Assembly (NCBI GenBank): GCA_023134755.1
Contig: JAGLUM010000436.1
Coordinates: 1 to 7,398 of the forward strand
DNA: 7,398 bases
Direction: 5' to 3'
Source: Fidelibacterota bacterium
GTDB lineage: Bacteria > Fidelibacterota > Fidelibacteria > Fidelibacterales > Fidelibacteraceae
How positions within the stretch are numbered: the stretch's first letter is position 1; each line of letters opens with the position of its first letter. The notes under the pieces were generated by a model that saw only the letters and a list, made by a program, of their open reading frames with translations, had not been told where the DNA came from and searched no databases. This document shows positions 1 to 6,527 of the stretch, piece by piece. A program made the translations under genes and the position numbers.

Positions 1-528
1 CTGGGATACCGTCCCGGAAACGAAGCTGTGATCAAAGGAATTGGAAAAAGTTTTGCAGCAAACTTTTCGGTAGATTCAAGAGGAACTCCCATTAGCCAGA
101 TCCCTATTATGCATGATGTACAGACCCTTCGCGATCTGGACTTTATCTTTAGTTTTTCCGCCGGATATCCCGGTTCTATTGAATGGGTGCTTTATGCCAG
201 TGACCCGCTTCAGATCCCTGTATCAAGCGGAAACACTTCCATACAGGTTAACCAGTTACTTCCTTATGTAAAATCCGGACAAATGAAAGGCATTATTGCC
301 GGGATGCCCGGTGCTTCCGAGTATGAAACCCTTCTTATCAGAAAAGTTGAAAATGAGACGGGTTTATTAACTGATCAAGCACGTATGCTATTACCAAATT
401 TTAAAGAAAAACGTGATGCAACAAAATTTATGGATGCTCAATCCGTAGCACACCTTGTAATCGTGTTATTTATTGTTCTTGGTAATATTTCATACTTTGT
501 TAAACGCAAAAAACAACGTAAATATTAG
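1..528 (+). CDS. Unnamed membrane-anchored protein, C-terminal part (5' end outside window)
   Basis: The reading frame is open from the first base (CTG GGA TAC CGT ...) to TAG at 526-528, so this is the last 175 codons of a gene that begins upstream. The GTG at 28 is internal and has no convincing ribosome binding site. The visible part is a soluble region containing FSAGYPGSIEWV (about residues 51-62) and YVKSGQMKGIIAGMPGASEYE (about 90-110). It ends in one hydrophobic helix (about 149-167, AHLVIVLFIVLGNISYF) followed by a basic tail, KRKKQRK. That predicts a C-terminal membrane anchor with the bulk of the protein on the far side of the membrane. I recall similar unnamed proteins next to a multi-spanning partner in several bacterial phyla but cannot name a function. 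The stop codon lies inside the Shine-Dalgarno site of the next gene, so the two are almost certainly co-transcribed and perhaps form one complex (inference). Confidence 0.85.
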   Translation: MGYRPGNEAVIKGIGKSFAANFSVDSRGTPISQIPIMHDVQTLRDLDFIFSFSAGYPGSIEWVLYASDPLQIPVSSGNTSIQVNQLLPYVKSGQMKGIIAGMPGASEYETLLIRKVENETGLLTDQARMLLPNFKEKRDATKFMDAQSVAHLVIVLFIVLGNISYFVKRKKQRKY

Positions 529-533
529 GAGGT
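527..533 (+). promoter_or_regulatory. Strong Shine-Dalgarno site for the 7-8 TM membrane protein
   Basis: AGGAGGT is a full match to the anti-Shine-Dalgarno consensus, 6 bases before the ATG at 540. Its first two bases are part of the TAG stop of the preceding gene, so ribosomes ending there can re-initiate. It fixes the start of the downstream gene. Confidence 0.85.
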
Positions 534-539
534 AACCAA

Positions 540-1382
540 ATGTATATAGGTATTTTAGGCGCTTGGGTTGCCGTCTTTTTAACACTTTCAATTCTGAGTT
601 ATCTTTATGAAGATAACCCGTTTTATAAACTTGCTGAGCATATCTTTGTTGGTGTATCTGCTGCACACTGGGCAACCATTGCTTTCTGGAATCAGGTGCA
701 ACCGAATTTATTCGGACGGCTATGGCCCCAAACAGATGTTGCATCCCTTGAAGGTTTTAACAAATTCTGGTATGGTGTGTATCATGTTTTACATATAATC
801 GTCGCAAAAGTATTTCCTGAAGAAACAATTAACGGTGTATTGTACCGCGGTATTGGAGATCAGCCCCAGAATTTGAGTTATTTGATCGCCTTCGTTCTGG
901 GTTGTTTTATGTTATTCCGTCTGATCCCGAAAATCGGATGGCTCAGTCGCTGGTCTCTGGCTTATGTTATTGGTATGGCAGCCGGTCTTCGCTTATACGG
1001 TTATATGAGTTCTGATGTGATTGGACAGATCCATGCAACCATGCTTCCGCTCTGGACCGGTAATCTGGGCGACAGCATCAATAATATTATCCTCATCGTC
1101 GGTGTTCTTACGGGATTATTTTACTTCTTCTTTTCCGTTGAACATAAAGGTGCACTTAAAGTTGTATCCCGGATCGGAATTTTTTATCTGATGATATATT
1201 TTGGTGCCTCATTCGGATTTGCCGTGATGGGCCGTATTTCTCTTTTAATCGGTCGTTTTAATGACTTGATAGAATATTCCGGTAAACAGTATTGGTTTGC
1301 AACACCCATTCTTCTTGTCATCATAGTTGTTGTATTAATTATTACAACACGCCGTAGCAAAAAAGAAAAAGAAGAAGCATAA
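540..1382 (+). CDS. Unnamed conserved multi-spanning membrane protein (7-8 TM)
   Basis: This 280-residue integral membrane protein has no function I can name. Predicted membrane segments are at about residues 4-22, 34-50, 77-92 (weak), 112-130, 136-154, 181-199, 209-230 and 252-270. They are followed by a charged tail, RRSKKEKEE, that is probably cytoplasmic. Two polar stretches look like family signatures: YLYEDNPFYKLAEHIFVGVSAA (about 21-42), just after the first helix, and FGASFGFAVMGRISLLIGR (about 221-239), near the C-terminus. The first has several charged residues at a membrane edge and may be a functional site. There is no transporter ATP-binding, kinase or peptidase motif. The start is fixed by a perfect Shine-Dalgarno site overlapping the previous stop. 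The gene is the last of its transcription unit, because a strong terminator follows 25 bases after the stop. A partnership with the upstream anchored protein is inferred from this tight coupling. Confidence 0.9.
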   Translation: MYIGILGAWVAVFLTLSILSYLYEDNPFYKLAEHIFVGVSAAHWATIAFWNQVQPNLFGRLWPQTDVASLEGFNKFWYGVYHVLHIIVAKVFPEETINGVLYRGIGDQPQNLSYLIAFVLGCFMLFRLIPKIGWLSRWSLAYVIGMAAGLRLYGYMSSDVIGQIHATMLPLWTGNLGDSINNIILIVGVLTGLFYFFFSVEHKGALKVVSRIGIFYLMIYFGASFGFAVMGRISLLIGRFNDLIEYSGKQYWFATPILLVIIVVVLIITTRRSKKEKEEA

Positions 1383-1406
1383 CGAAATTATTTAAATATT
1401 TAATGT

Positions 1407-1440
1407 ACGCCCTGACGTTTATTCATCAGGGCGTTTTTTT
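1407..1440 (+). terminator. Rho-independent terminator of the membrane-protein operon
   Basis: A 9-bp perfect stem (ACGCCCTGA at 1407-1415 with TCAGGGCGT at 1426-1434) encloses a 10-base loop. Seven T residues run from 1434 to 1440, the first of them shared with the stem. The GC-rich stem and immediate U-tract are the classical intrinsic terminator layout, and it lies 25 bases after the stop at 1382. Confidence 0.93.
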
Positions 1441-1449
1441 ATGTTAGTA

Positions 1450-1469
1450 AAATCAAATGATTTTGATTT
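1450..1469. repeat. Perfect AT-rich inverted repeat upstream of yjbQ
   Basis: AAATCAAA (1450-1457) and TTTGATTT (1462-1469) are perfect reverse complements around a TGAT spacer. The site starts 10 bases after the terminator and lies about 160 bases before the yjbQ start. It could be an operator for a dimeric regulator, or a chance palindrome in AT-rich DNA. The rest of the 1383-1627 gap holds only the terminator and a ribosome binding site; I found no promoter there that I would defend. Confidence 0.3.
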
Positions 1470-1616
1470 CATATCATTTTGAATTATTTTTCTTTTACAT
1501 ACAATTATTGAGGTGCTCAGTATCTAATCTCGAAAAACTATAAGGTAAAATCCATCTATGTAAACTTTCAAGATATTTCATTTCAATTCCTACAAACTGA
1601 AGTAAAAACCCTATTT

Positions 1617-1620
1617 AGGA
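1617..1620 (+). promoter_or_regulatory. Ribosome binding site of yjbQ
   Basis: AGGA lies 7 bases before the ATG at 1628 and supports that start. The protein from this ATG begins at the usual N-terminus for the family. Confidence 0.6.
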
Positions 1621-1627
1621 TATAACT

Positions 1628-2044
1628 ATGAAAACTTTTTCCTTTCAATTGAAGACCCCTGCCCGTACTGCTTTTATTGATATAACATCCATCATTCAGG
1701 AAGTCGTAAATAATAACCGGTACGAAAGCGGAATTATCACCGTTTTTACGCCGCATACCACAGCGGGCATTACCATTAATGAAAATGCCGATCCTGATGT
1801 AAAACATGATCTGGATTATAAGATCAACGCCTTGATCCCAAAAGAAGATCCGGCATATACCCATTACGAAGGAAATAGCGACAGCCATCTGAAATCTTCT
1901 CTGTTCTCTCCTTTCCTTACCCTCATTTTTGAGAATAAACGTTGTATTTTAGGTATGTGGCAGGCAGTATATTTTTGCGAATTCGACGGACCGCGAACCC
2001 GCACAGTGTATATAAAGATATTACCTGATACGCCAAATTCTTAA
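1628..2044 (+). CDS. yjbQ: YjbQ family protein (UPF0047, secondary thiamine-phosphate synthase-like)
   Basis: This 138-residue cytoplasmic protein has the normal full length for the UPF0047/YjbQ family. Family signatures are complete: TPHTTAGITINENADPDV (about 41-58), HYEGNSDSHLKSSL (79-92) and LGMWQAVYFCEFDGPRTR (108-125). The three histidines, H43, H79 and H87, are the expected metal or ligand residues. Members form compact trimers. The product name comes from weak thiamine-phosphate synthase activity reported for relatives; the true physiological role is not settled. No thiamine genes are visible nearby, so context neither supports nor excludes that role. The gene appears monocistronic: a terminator lies upstream, and a convergent gene begins 23 bases after its stop. 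The start is supported by AGGA 7 bases upstream. Confidence 0.95.
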   Translation: MKTFSFQLKTPARTAFIDITSIIQEVVNNNRYESGIITVFTPHTTAGITINENADPDVKHDLDYKINALIPKEDPAYTHYEGNSDSHLKSSLFSPFLTLIFENKRCILGMWQAVYFCEFDGPRTRTVYIKILPDTPNS

Positions 2045-2079
2045 AAAATGTATTTAATGAAACACCCTTACTTCATTAA
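2043..2079 (-). terminator. Weak hairpin between convergent genes, possible terminator for the minus-strand gene
   Basis: TTAATGAA (2054-2061) and TTCATTAA (2072-2079) form an 8-bp perfect but AT-rich stem with a 10-base loop containing the stop codon of the minus-strand gene. On the minus strand the hairpin is followed, after a short gap, by a run of six T (complement of A at 2043-2048). The single G-C pair and the offset T-run make it a weak candidate. On the plus strand no clear T-run follows. Confidence 0.3.
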
Positions 2080-5000
2080 TACCATCTTGCGGCTGGCATA
2101 ATACTCACCGGCCTGCATTGTATAAATATAAACCCCACCGGGAAAACATGAAGCATTAAATTGAATTTGATAATACCCCGCAACATGGTACCTGTCTACT
2201 AATGTATGTACCATTTTACCTGAAATATCGTATAAAAATATTTTTACTTGTTCACCGTAAGGAACTGTATAGGATATATGCGTTGCAGGATTAAATGGAT
2301 TGGGATAATTTTTATTTAAGGCAAAATCTAACGGCAAATTTACAACATCCATTTCACTGTCAATATACACTGTTAAAGTATCGCTGTAAGAGCGAAGGTT
2401 ATGATCATCCAATGCAGCTACGGTCCAGAAATATTCACTTTGATCCCGCAATCTGCGCTGATCATGATAGGTGTCTTTTGTTGTGATTAGATAGACTGTG
2501 CTAGACCCTGTAAACCAATAATATACTTTGTAGGTAATTTCATCGCCCGGATCCGGATCTCTTACTGCAGTCCATTCAAAACGCGGATAACGGGTTGTCT
2601 GATAACTATTATGAAGCGGCGCAAGCTGTACGGGTGGCGGAGGTGCTTCATTGACTGCATTGATCGCATAATTCCGGTAGGCTTCCCGTGAACGGGTTTT
2701 TGCATCGGAGGCATCCACCGCCATAACATACCAGCGGTAACGGCCGTTCTCCTTGAGATCATCTTGCGGTTGAAAATATGTTTCACTCCCTGTGTACATA
2801 CAATACATTGAATCCGGGTCTGTCCCGATATATAATTCATATGTAATCGTGTCCTGAGGATCTTCATCGCTGGAAGTTCCCCAGCTAAAAACCGGCCTGA
2901 GGGTATCATGAATAGACTCATGTTCCGGGCATATAAGTTCAAAAACTGCAGGTGCTGTATTTTCACTATTCACCTGAAAACGCCAGAATGTTGATGCTAA
3001 TGTATCATTCACAGATGTTACTGCTTTAACATGCCAATAGATGGTTTTATTTTCCGGAAGCGGATCATTAATGCGTATCCAGTTTGTATCACATTCTATA
3101 GGTTGCATTATACTGAAATCCAGGGTTTCGCCAATGTAAATATAATACCATTCTGCATTGGGAACGGATTCCCACATCAACCGGGGTGTTGTGCTGTGAA
3201 CGATTTCCATGCTGTCAGGGCTGATTAAAGCAAAATCCCCTTTTGTATTACTGATGATCACGATATAATTCTTTTTACTTACAGAGACCTCTACACCGCT
3301 TGCTTCTGCAGTTAATACAACAGTATAAAGACCTTCTTCCTGATAATAGTGGCTAAGGATTTCTCCGCTGCCGCTTAATCCGTCACCAAAATCCCAGGTA
3401 TACTGATACTCCCCTTCCGGGAGCTCTGAAACAGCTGAAAATGTAATATTGTAATTTGGCATACCAAGTGTATAATCCGCTGTAAAATCCAGCTCGTTTT
3501 GCGCTGCATGCTCCCATTTCATGGCATCATAGGCAATAATTTCGTCTGCAATGCCGGTGCTATCACCTAAATAAACCGAATTTAATCCATCGTCTGTAAA
3601 AAGATATTTACCCAGAGATACCCAGTCGTCAGATACAGAATTTTGATTGACAAGAGCTACACTCTCACCTGCAGCATGCCGAATAATGTAAGAAGCGGTT
3701 GTGGCGGTCGCATGATCAGGAATATAGGCTTTTATTTCATAATACCCACCTTCACTGAGCTGTGGTGACCATGTAACATAGCAAATATCTGCAGTTATTT
3801 CAGTATAGCTCCACCAATGATGACCACCATAGCCAGTATTTTCGCTGTGATAATAGCGCATTGGAATCGTATTTCCGTATGCTTTCATATAAAATCCGCC
3901 AGTAAATTCTTTATCATCCACAATGGAATCTATCAAAGCCGGCGGGTTAAAACATGTCGCGATACACCAAGGCATGCTTGTATAGCCGGAATTTGCATCG
4001 TTCAGACTCACATGGCCATGATTGTATCCCGGCCAGTCGTAATATACCACTTTTCCATCGTAACTTGGCCAACTCGCAGTATTTTTATTACCATAGGGAT
4101 CGTTAGCAATTACTGTTCGTTGTCCGTTCTCCCCCCGACCGATACCAACAATCAGGTGTCCGCCGCCTGATAGAAAATTACAAATAGAAAATGGCTGTTG
4201 TTTATCTATTTCTGCTGAGACAGTACTCCAGCTGGTGCTCCATGTTTGATTTCCACTAACTCCGTGTTTATTATAGTAACCCAGCATACGGGAGTTTGGA
4301 CTGCCCCCTGTCCACATATATCCCATTCCTCCGTAGCAGGTATAGCAAGTTGAACCGCTGCTATTACAATCCACATAAGTCAAATCAAAATTATTCCCAT
4401 TATAATAATACCGTTCGTGAATATAGGCAGCATAATCGTTCCAATGACCAAATCCTGACAGAAATGGCCATTGAGGAATAACCTGATAATAAGCAAGCAC
4501 CATCGCAGCGGTAGTCGGCGCACAGCTGCTGTAGCCACGAGGTCCGGGAGTATCGTAAACCTGATGAATGTAGGGAACATCTAAATAACTGTCTGCAGCC
4601 GGCACCTTCTGCTCAAAAAATACCGGAGCAGTTGGCAGAGTTTCCGTTACCGTATATTGAGTGGATTGTTTTTGCATAGACGTATTATCTGTGTTAAATA
4701 CAGGAATACCATTTTGCATATACATGATAGAACCATCGGGTAGGAAAGCCCCATTTGTTTCCATAATATCCGGTGTTTGCGTATCAAAGCGAACAATACC
4801 ACTAACATCTGAAACAACAATATCCGTATTTATTATCCCAAGTTTATCATCAAGGTCAATACGGGTATACACAAACTCATCTGCTTTATCTGACCATCTC
4901 AGGTTTGAACCCTGACCTAAATTGATAGTTTTATCCTGTGAAATATCATAAATCTTTACATTCCCGTCCAAAGAAGAATAGCTGATATATTTACTGTTCG

Positions 5001-5568
5001 GCGACCAGGCCGGCATGACATTCCCATAGCGACTTTGTGTGATACATTGCTTTGTGGAATTCTGAAGATTGATTATCCATAATTGATCATCCGGCTCATT
5101 GTAAATAGCCCATTCCGCATCCGGTGATATTGGCACTATGTTAGCATAATTTCCTAAATCATAGGAAATACGCAAATTGTTTTTTTTGATAAACAAGGTA
5201 TTGCCAATAGTATAAGCGATATCACCTTCTGCAGAAAAATATACCTGCCCCGCACAGGAAACAGGTTCATGAAGTACTGTTATTTTTCGGGTTTCCATAT
5301 TCAAATATGCCGGAGCCTCAAGACCTCCGGGCATATCGCGCAATTTAAATCCCAACATGGTTTGATTCGGGGAAAACGTGTAATAATATCCAACTCCGGG
5401 ACCCGTCAGCAGAGTCTCTAGTTCTCCATTGTAAAAGTAGATCTTTGACCGCATGGAATCAGTGTATACATATCCATCCTTATAAGGAATAATATCTTTA
5501 GCAGCAAATGCAATTCCTTGGATTAAGATAAAAAAAAGAAGAATTGGCAACAGTATTTTGTGGTTCAT
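2068..5568 (-). CDS. Secreted multi-domain C39-like peptidase with beta-propeller, PKD, Fn3-like modules and T9SS-type sorting domain
   Basis: This is an 1166-residue exported protein. A signal peptide (1-~22, MNHK-ILLPILLFFILIQGIAFA) fixes the start at 5568, with AAGGA 5 bases upstream; the frame stays open to 5655 but that extension would bury the signal peptide. Domains in order: TolB/WD40-like beta-propeller (about 25-300, with repeats such as PAWSPNSKYISYSS); C39-like papain-fold domain (about 328-540) with probable catalytic Cys349 in SCAPTTAAMVLAYY, Gln336 as possible oxyanion residue, His471 in GGGHLIVG and Asn489-Asp490 in ANDPYG; golvesin/Xly-type domain (about 545-690); PKD domain (about 693-772, WDFGDG at 725-730); three Fn3-like modules (about 778-868, 872-972, 975-1070); and a C-terminal sorting domain (about 1078-1166, NYPNPFNPAT). 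It is probably cell-surface or secreted and may cleave protein or bind a polymer; the substrate is unknown. A cysteine cluster (C401, C408, C411) lies in the catalytic domain. Domain limits are by eye. Confidence 0.88.
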   Translation of the reverse strand: MNHKILLPILLFFILIQGIAFAAKDIIPYKDGYVYTDSMRSKIYFYNGELETLLTGPGVGYYYTFSPNQTMLGFKLRDMPGGLEAPAYLNMETRKITVLHEPVSCAGQVYFSAEGDIAYTIGNTLFIKKNNLRISYDLGNYANIVPISPDAEWAIYNEPDDQLWIINLQNSTKQCITQSRYGNVMPAWSPNSKYISYSSLDGNVKIYDISQDKTINLGQGSNLRWSDKADEFVYTRIDLDDKLGIINTDIVVSDVSGIVRFDTQTPDIMETNGAFLPDGSIMYMQNGIPVFNTDNTSMQKQSTQYTVTETLPTAPVFFEQKVPAADSYLDVPYIHQVYDTPGPRGYSSCAPTTAAMVLAYYQVIPQWPFLSGFGHWNDYAAYIHERYYYNGNNFDLTYVDCNSSGSTCYTCYGGMGYMWTGGSPNSRMLGYYNKHGVSGNQTWSTSWSTVSAEIDKQQPFSICNFLSGGGHLIVGIGRGENGQRTVIANDPYGNKNTASWPSYDGKVVYYDWPGYNHGHVSLNDANSGYTSMPWCIATCFNPPALIDSIVDDKEFTGGFYMKAYGNTIPMRYYHSENTGYGGHHWWSYTEITADICYVTWSPQLSEGGYYEIKAYIPDHATATTASYIIRHAAGESVALVNQNSVSDDWVSLGKYLFTDDGLNSVYLGDSTGIADEIIAYDAMKWEHAAQNELDFTADYTLGMPNYNITFSAVSELPEGEYQYTWDFGDGLSGSGEILSHYYQEEGLYTVVLTAEASGVEVSVSKKNYIVIISNTKGDFALISPDSMEIVHSTTPRLMWESVPNAEWYYIYIGETLDFSIMQPIECDTNWIRINDPLPENKTIYWHVKAVTSVNDTLASTFWRFQVNSENTAPAVFELICPEHESIHDTLRPVFSWGTSSDEDPQDTITYELYIGTDPDSMYCMYTGSETYFQPQDDLKENGRYRWYVMAVDASDAKTRSREAYRNYAINAVNEAPPPPVQLAPLHNSYQTTRYPRFEWTAVRDPDPGDEITYKVYYWFTGSSTVYLITTKDTYHDQRRLRDQSEYFWTVAALDDHNLRSYSDTLTVYIDSEMDVVNLPLDFALNKNYPNPFNPATHISYTVPYGEQVKIFLYDISGKMVHTLVDRYHVAGYYQIQFNASCFPGGVYIYTMQAGEYYASRKMVLMK
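2071..2337 (-). other. T9SS-type C-terminal sorting domain (YPNPFNP class)
   Basis: This codes for the last 89 residues of the large secreted protein. It starts with LPLDFALNKNYPNPFNPAT, continues with VKIFLYDISGKMVHTLVD and GGVYIYTMQAG, and ends in ASRKMVLMK. This is the common beta-sandwich tail (FlgD-Ig-like / T9SS type A-like) of FCB exported proteins. In Bacteroidota such tails direct export through the T9SS and are removed at the cell surface. Whether the same machine acts in this organism is inferred from the neighbouring PorD-like gene. Confidence 0.8.
2359..3237 (-). repeat. Three tandem Fn3-like modules inside the secreted protein
   Basis: Residues of about 778-868, 872-972 and 975-1070 repeat one plan: a start like L-(I/C/A)-(S)P-(D/E/L)-x-x-S/E, then TTPRLMWE, LRPVFSWG or TRYPRFEW, then YYIYIGET, YELYIGTDPD or YKVYYWF, then YWHVKAV, YRWYVMAVD or YFWTVAALDD. 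The second and third share D-(E/P)-DP-x-D-x-ITY. They are diverged at the DNA level and act most likely as spacers or binding modules between the catalytic part and the cell-surface tail. Confidence 0.65.
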
Positions 5569-5573
5569 TTTAT

Positions 5574-5578
5574 TCCTT
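5574..5578 (-). promoter_or_regulatory. Ribosome binding site that fixes the start at 5568
   Basis: AAGGA on the minus strand lies 5 bases before the ATG at 5568, directly ahead of the signal peptide. The in-frame ATG at 5655 would place 29 polar residues in front of the signal peptide, so 5568 is preferred. Confidence 0.7.
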
Positions 5579-5600
5579 TTACAATCAATAAATTCTTGTG

Positions 5601-5629
5601 AAAATAATATATGCAGCTGACAATGTAAA
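5601..5629 (-). promoter_or_regulatory. Tentative promoter of the secreted peptidase-like gene
   Basis: On the minus strand TTTACA (complement of 5624-5629) and TATTTT (complement of 5601-5606) are separated by 17 bases. They lie 33-61 bases upstream of the ATG at 5568. The match to a sigma-70-like consensus is partial, and AT-rich DNA gives such matches by chance. No Bacteroidota-type TAnnTTTG element is apparent. Confidence 0.2.
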
Positions 5630-5632
5630 GCC

Positions 5633-5661
5633 TTGAATTCCTTATTTATTATCAATATATT
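5633..5661 (+). promoter_or_regulatory. Candidate promoter of the porD-like gene
   Basis: TTGAAT (5633-5638) and TATATT (5656-5661) are separated by exactly 17 bases, close to the sigma-70 pattern. Transcription would begin near 5668, leaving about 17 untranslated bases before the preferred start at 5685. The fit is good, but the DNA is AT-rich and lineage-specific promoter rules are unknown. Confidence 0.4.
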
Positions 5662-5684
5662 ATAAAAAAATTATGGAAATACGA

Positions 5685-6527
5685 ATGAAAAGAATTTTAT
5701 TTTCTCTTTTTCTAACAGCTATTCTAAGCGCGCAAACCTTTGTACCGAATGTCAGTATTGAAGGTCAAAACCTCAATGCGCAGGAACAACGCATTATCGG
5801 TGAATTGAAATATACGATTGAACAATATATTGAATCTAATAGTTTTAGTAATGAGTTATATGAACTTGAGATACCTTACCGCATTACAATATATATCACA
5901 CAAATCACTCAAAGCGGATCAAAGTTATCTCTCTCGGCAAACGCCTTTTTTTCCAACGAATATGATCAGCGTTATATTGACAATACCTGGATTTTTGAAT
6001 TTACTGAAGGTGAAGCTTTCTATCGGGAAATGTTGTATCATTCTCTGCGTGATATAATTGACTATTACGGATATCTCATTATGGCAACAGAGATGGACGG
6101 CATCGAAGATCTTGGCGGTAATTCTCTCTTTGATCTGGCCAGTGAAATCTATTCGCGCGGAAGTACATCCTCGTGGTCCAAAGGATGGAAAAACAGAAAA
6201 GAAGATCTTGATAAGCTTACCGGGGATTTTAGACTCCGAAAAGCACGATATCTGTATAACCAGGCATTTTGGGCTATTGATGATGGTAATGGTACCAAAG
6301 CATGGTATTACCTTGAGGATGCCCTGGAGTATTTAATTGAATCCAAGCGTTTGGACACCCAAAATAAATTTCTTAATTTTTTTATTGATAAACATTATGA
6401 GGACAGCAAATATTTTGTAACAGTGTATCAGGATACATCTCTTTTGCCATTATATCGCACCTTATCGCCTAGTAATAATGATTTTTTTGATGAACTGACA
6501 TTACCCTTCAAAGAAAAAGTCTATTAA
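5685..6527 (+). CDS. porD: DUF4835 / type IX secretion PorD-like exported protein
   Basis: This is a 280-residue exported protein. The signal peptide is MKRILFSLFLTAILSA with likely cleavage before Gln17, which selects the ATG at 5685 over the in-frame ATG at 5673. GGAA lies 6 bases before 5685, while nothing resembling a ribosome binding site precedes 5673. The mature part follows the DUF4835 plan: an early VSIEGQNLNAQEQRIIGEL segment, a beta-rich middle with YRITIYITQI and a polymer-like TWIFEF strand, then YYGYLIMATEMD (128-139), GWKN (167-170), and a helical C-terminal half with RYLYNQAFWAIDDG and ALEYLIESKRLD. Database product names for this family in Bacteroidota include 'type IX secretion system protein PorD', thought to act in the periplasm or at the outer membrane. 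The mechanism is not well defined. Divergent placement beside a predicted sorting-domain protein fits the role. I identify the family by overall pattern, not by a catalytic motif. Confidence 0.7.
   Translation: MKRILFSLFLTAILSAQTFVPNVSIEGQNLNAQEQRIIGELKYTIEQYIESNSFSNELYELEIPYRITIYITQITQSGSKLSLSANAFFSNEYDQRYIDNTWIFEFTEGEAFYREMLYHSLRDIIDYYGYLIMATEMDGIEDLGGNSLFDLASEIYSRGSTSSWSKGWKNRKEDLDKLTGDFRLRKARYLYNQAFWAIDDGNGTKAWYYLEDALEYLIESKRLDTQNKFLNFFIDKHYEDSKYFVTVYQDTSLLPLYRTLSPSNNDFFDELTLPFKEKVY

Noticed and set aside
28..30. GTG at 28 as start of the first gene
   Set aside because: The frame is open to the left edge and the residues before it continue the same protein; there is no Shine-Dalgarno site.
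490..744. 84-codon frame on the minus strand antisense to the membrane genes
   Set aside because: It lies across two convincing plus-strand genes and shows no signal, motif or ribosome binding site of its own.
1508..1544. TTGAGG and TATAAG as a promoter of yjbQ
   Set aside because: The spacing is 25 bases, too long for a sigma-70-type promoter, and no better -35 box pairs with TATAAG.
1583..1888. 101-codon frame antisense to yjbQ
   Set aside because: It is a shadow of a fully conserved gene.
2562..2966. 134-codon minus-strand frame inside the Fn3-like region
   Set aside because: It is an out-of-frame shadow of the large gene; the main frame carries the repeated domain pattern.
3817..4170. 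117-codon plus-strand frame inside the peptidase-like gene
   Set aside because: It is antisense to the conserved catalytic and golvesin-type domains and has no support as a protein.
5569..5655. N-terminal extension of the large secreted protein to an ATG at 5655
   Set aside because: It adds 29 mostly polar residues ahead of a clear signal peptide, and the ATG at 5568 has AAGGA at good spacing.
5673..5684. ATG at 5673 as start of the porD-like gene
   Set aside because: No ribosome binding site precedes it, and the signal peptide is canonical from the ATG at 5685, which has GGAA 6 bases upstream.
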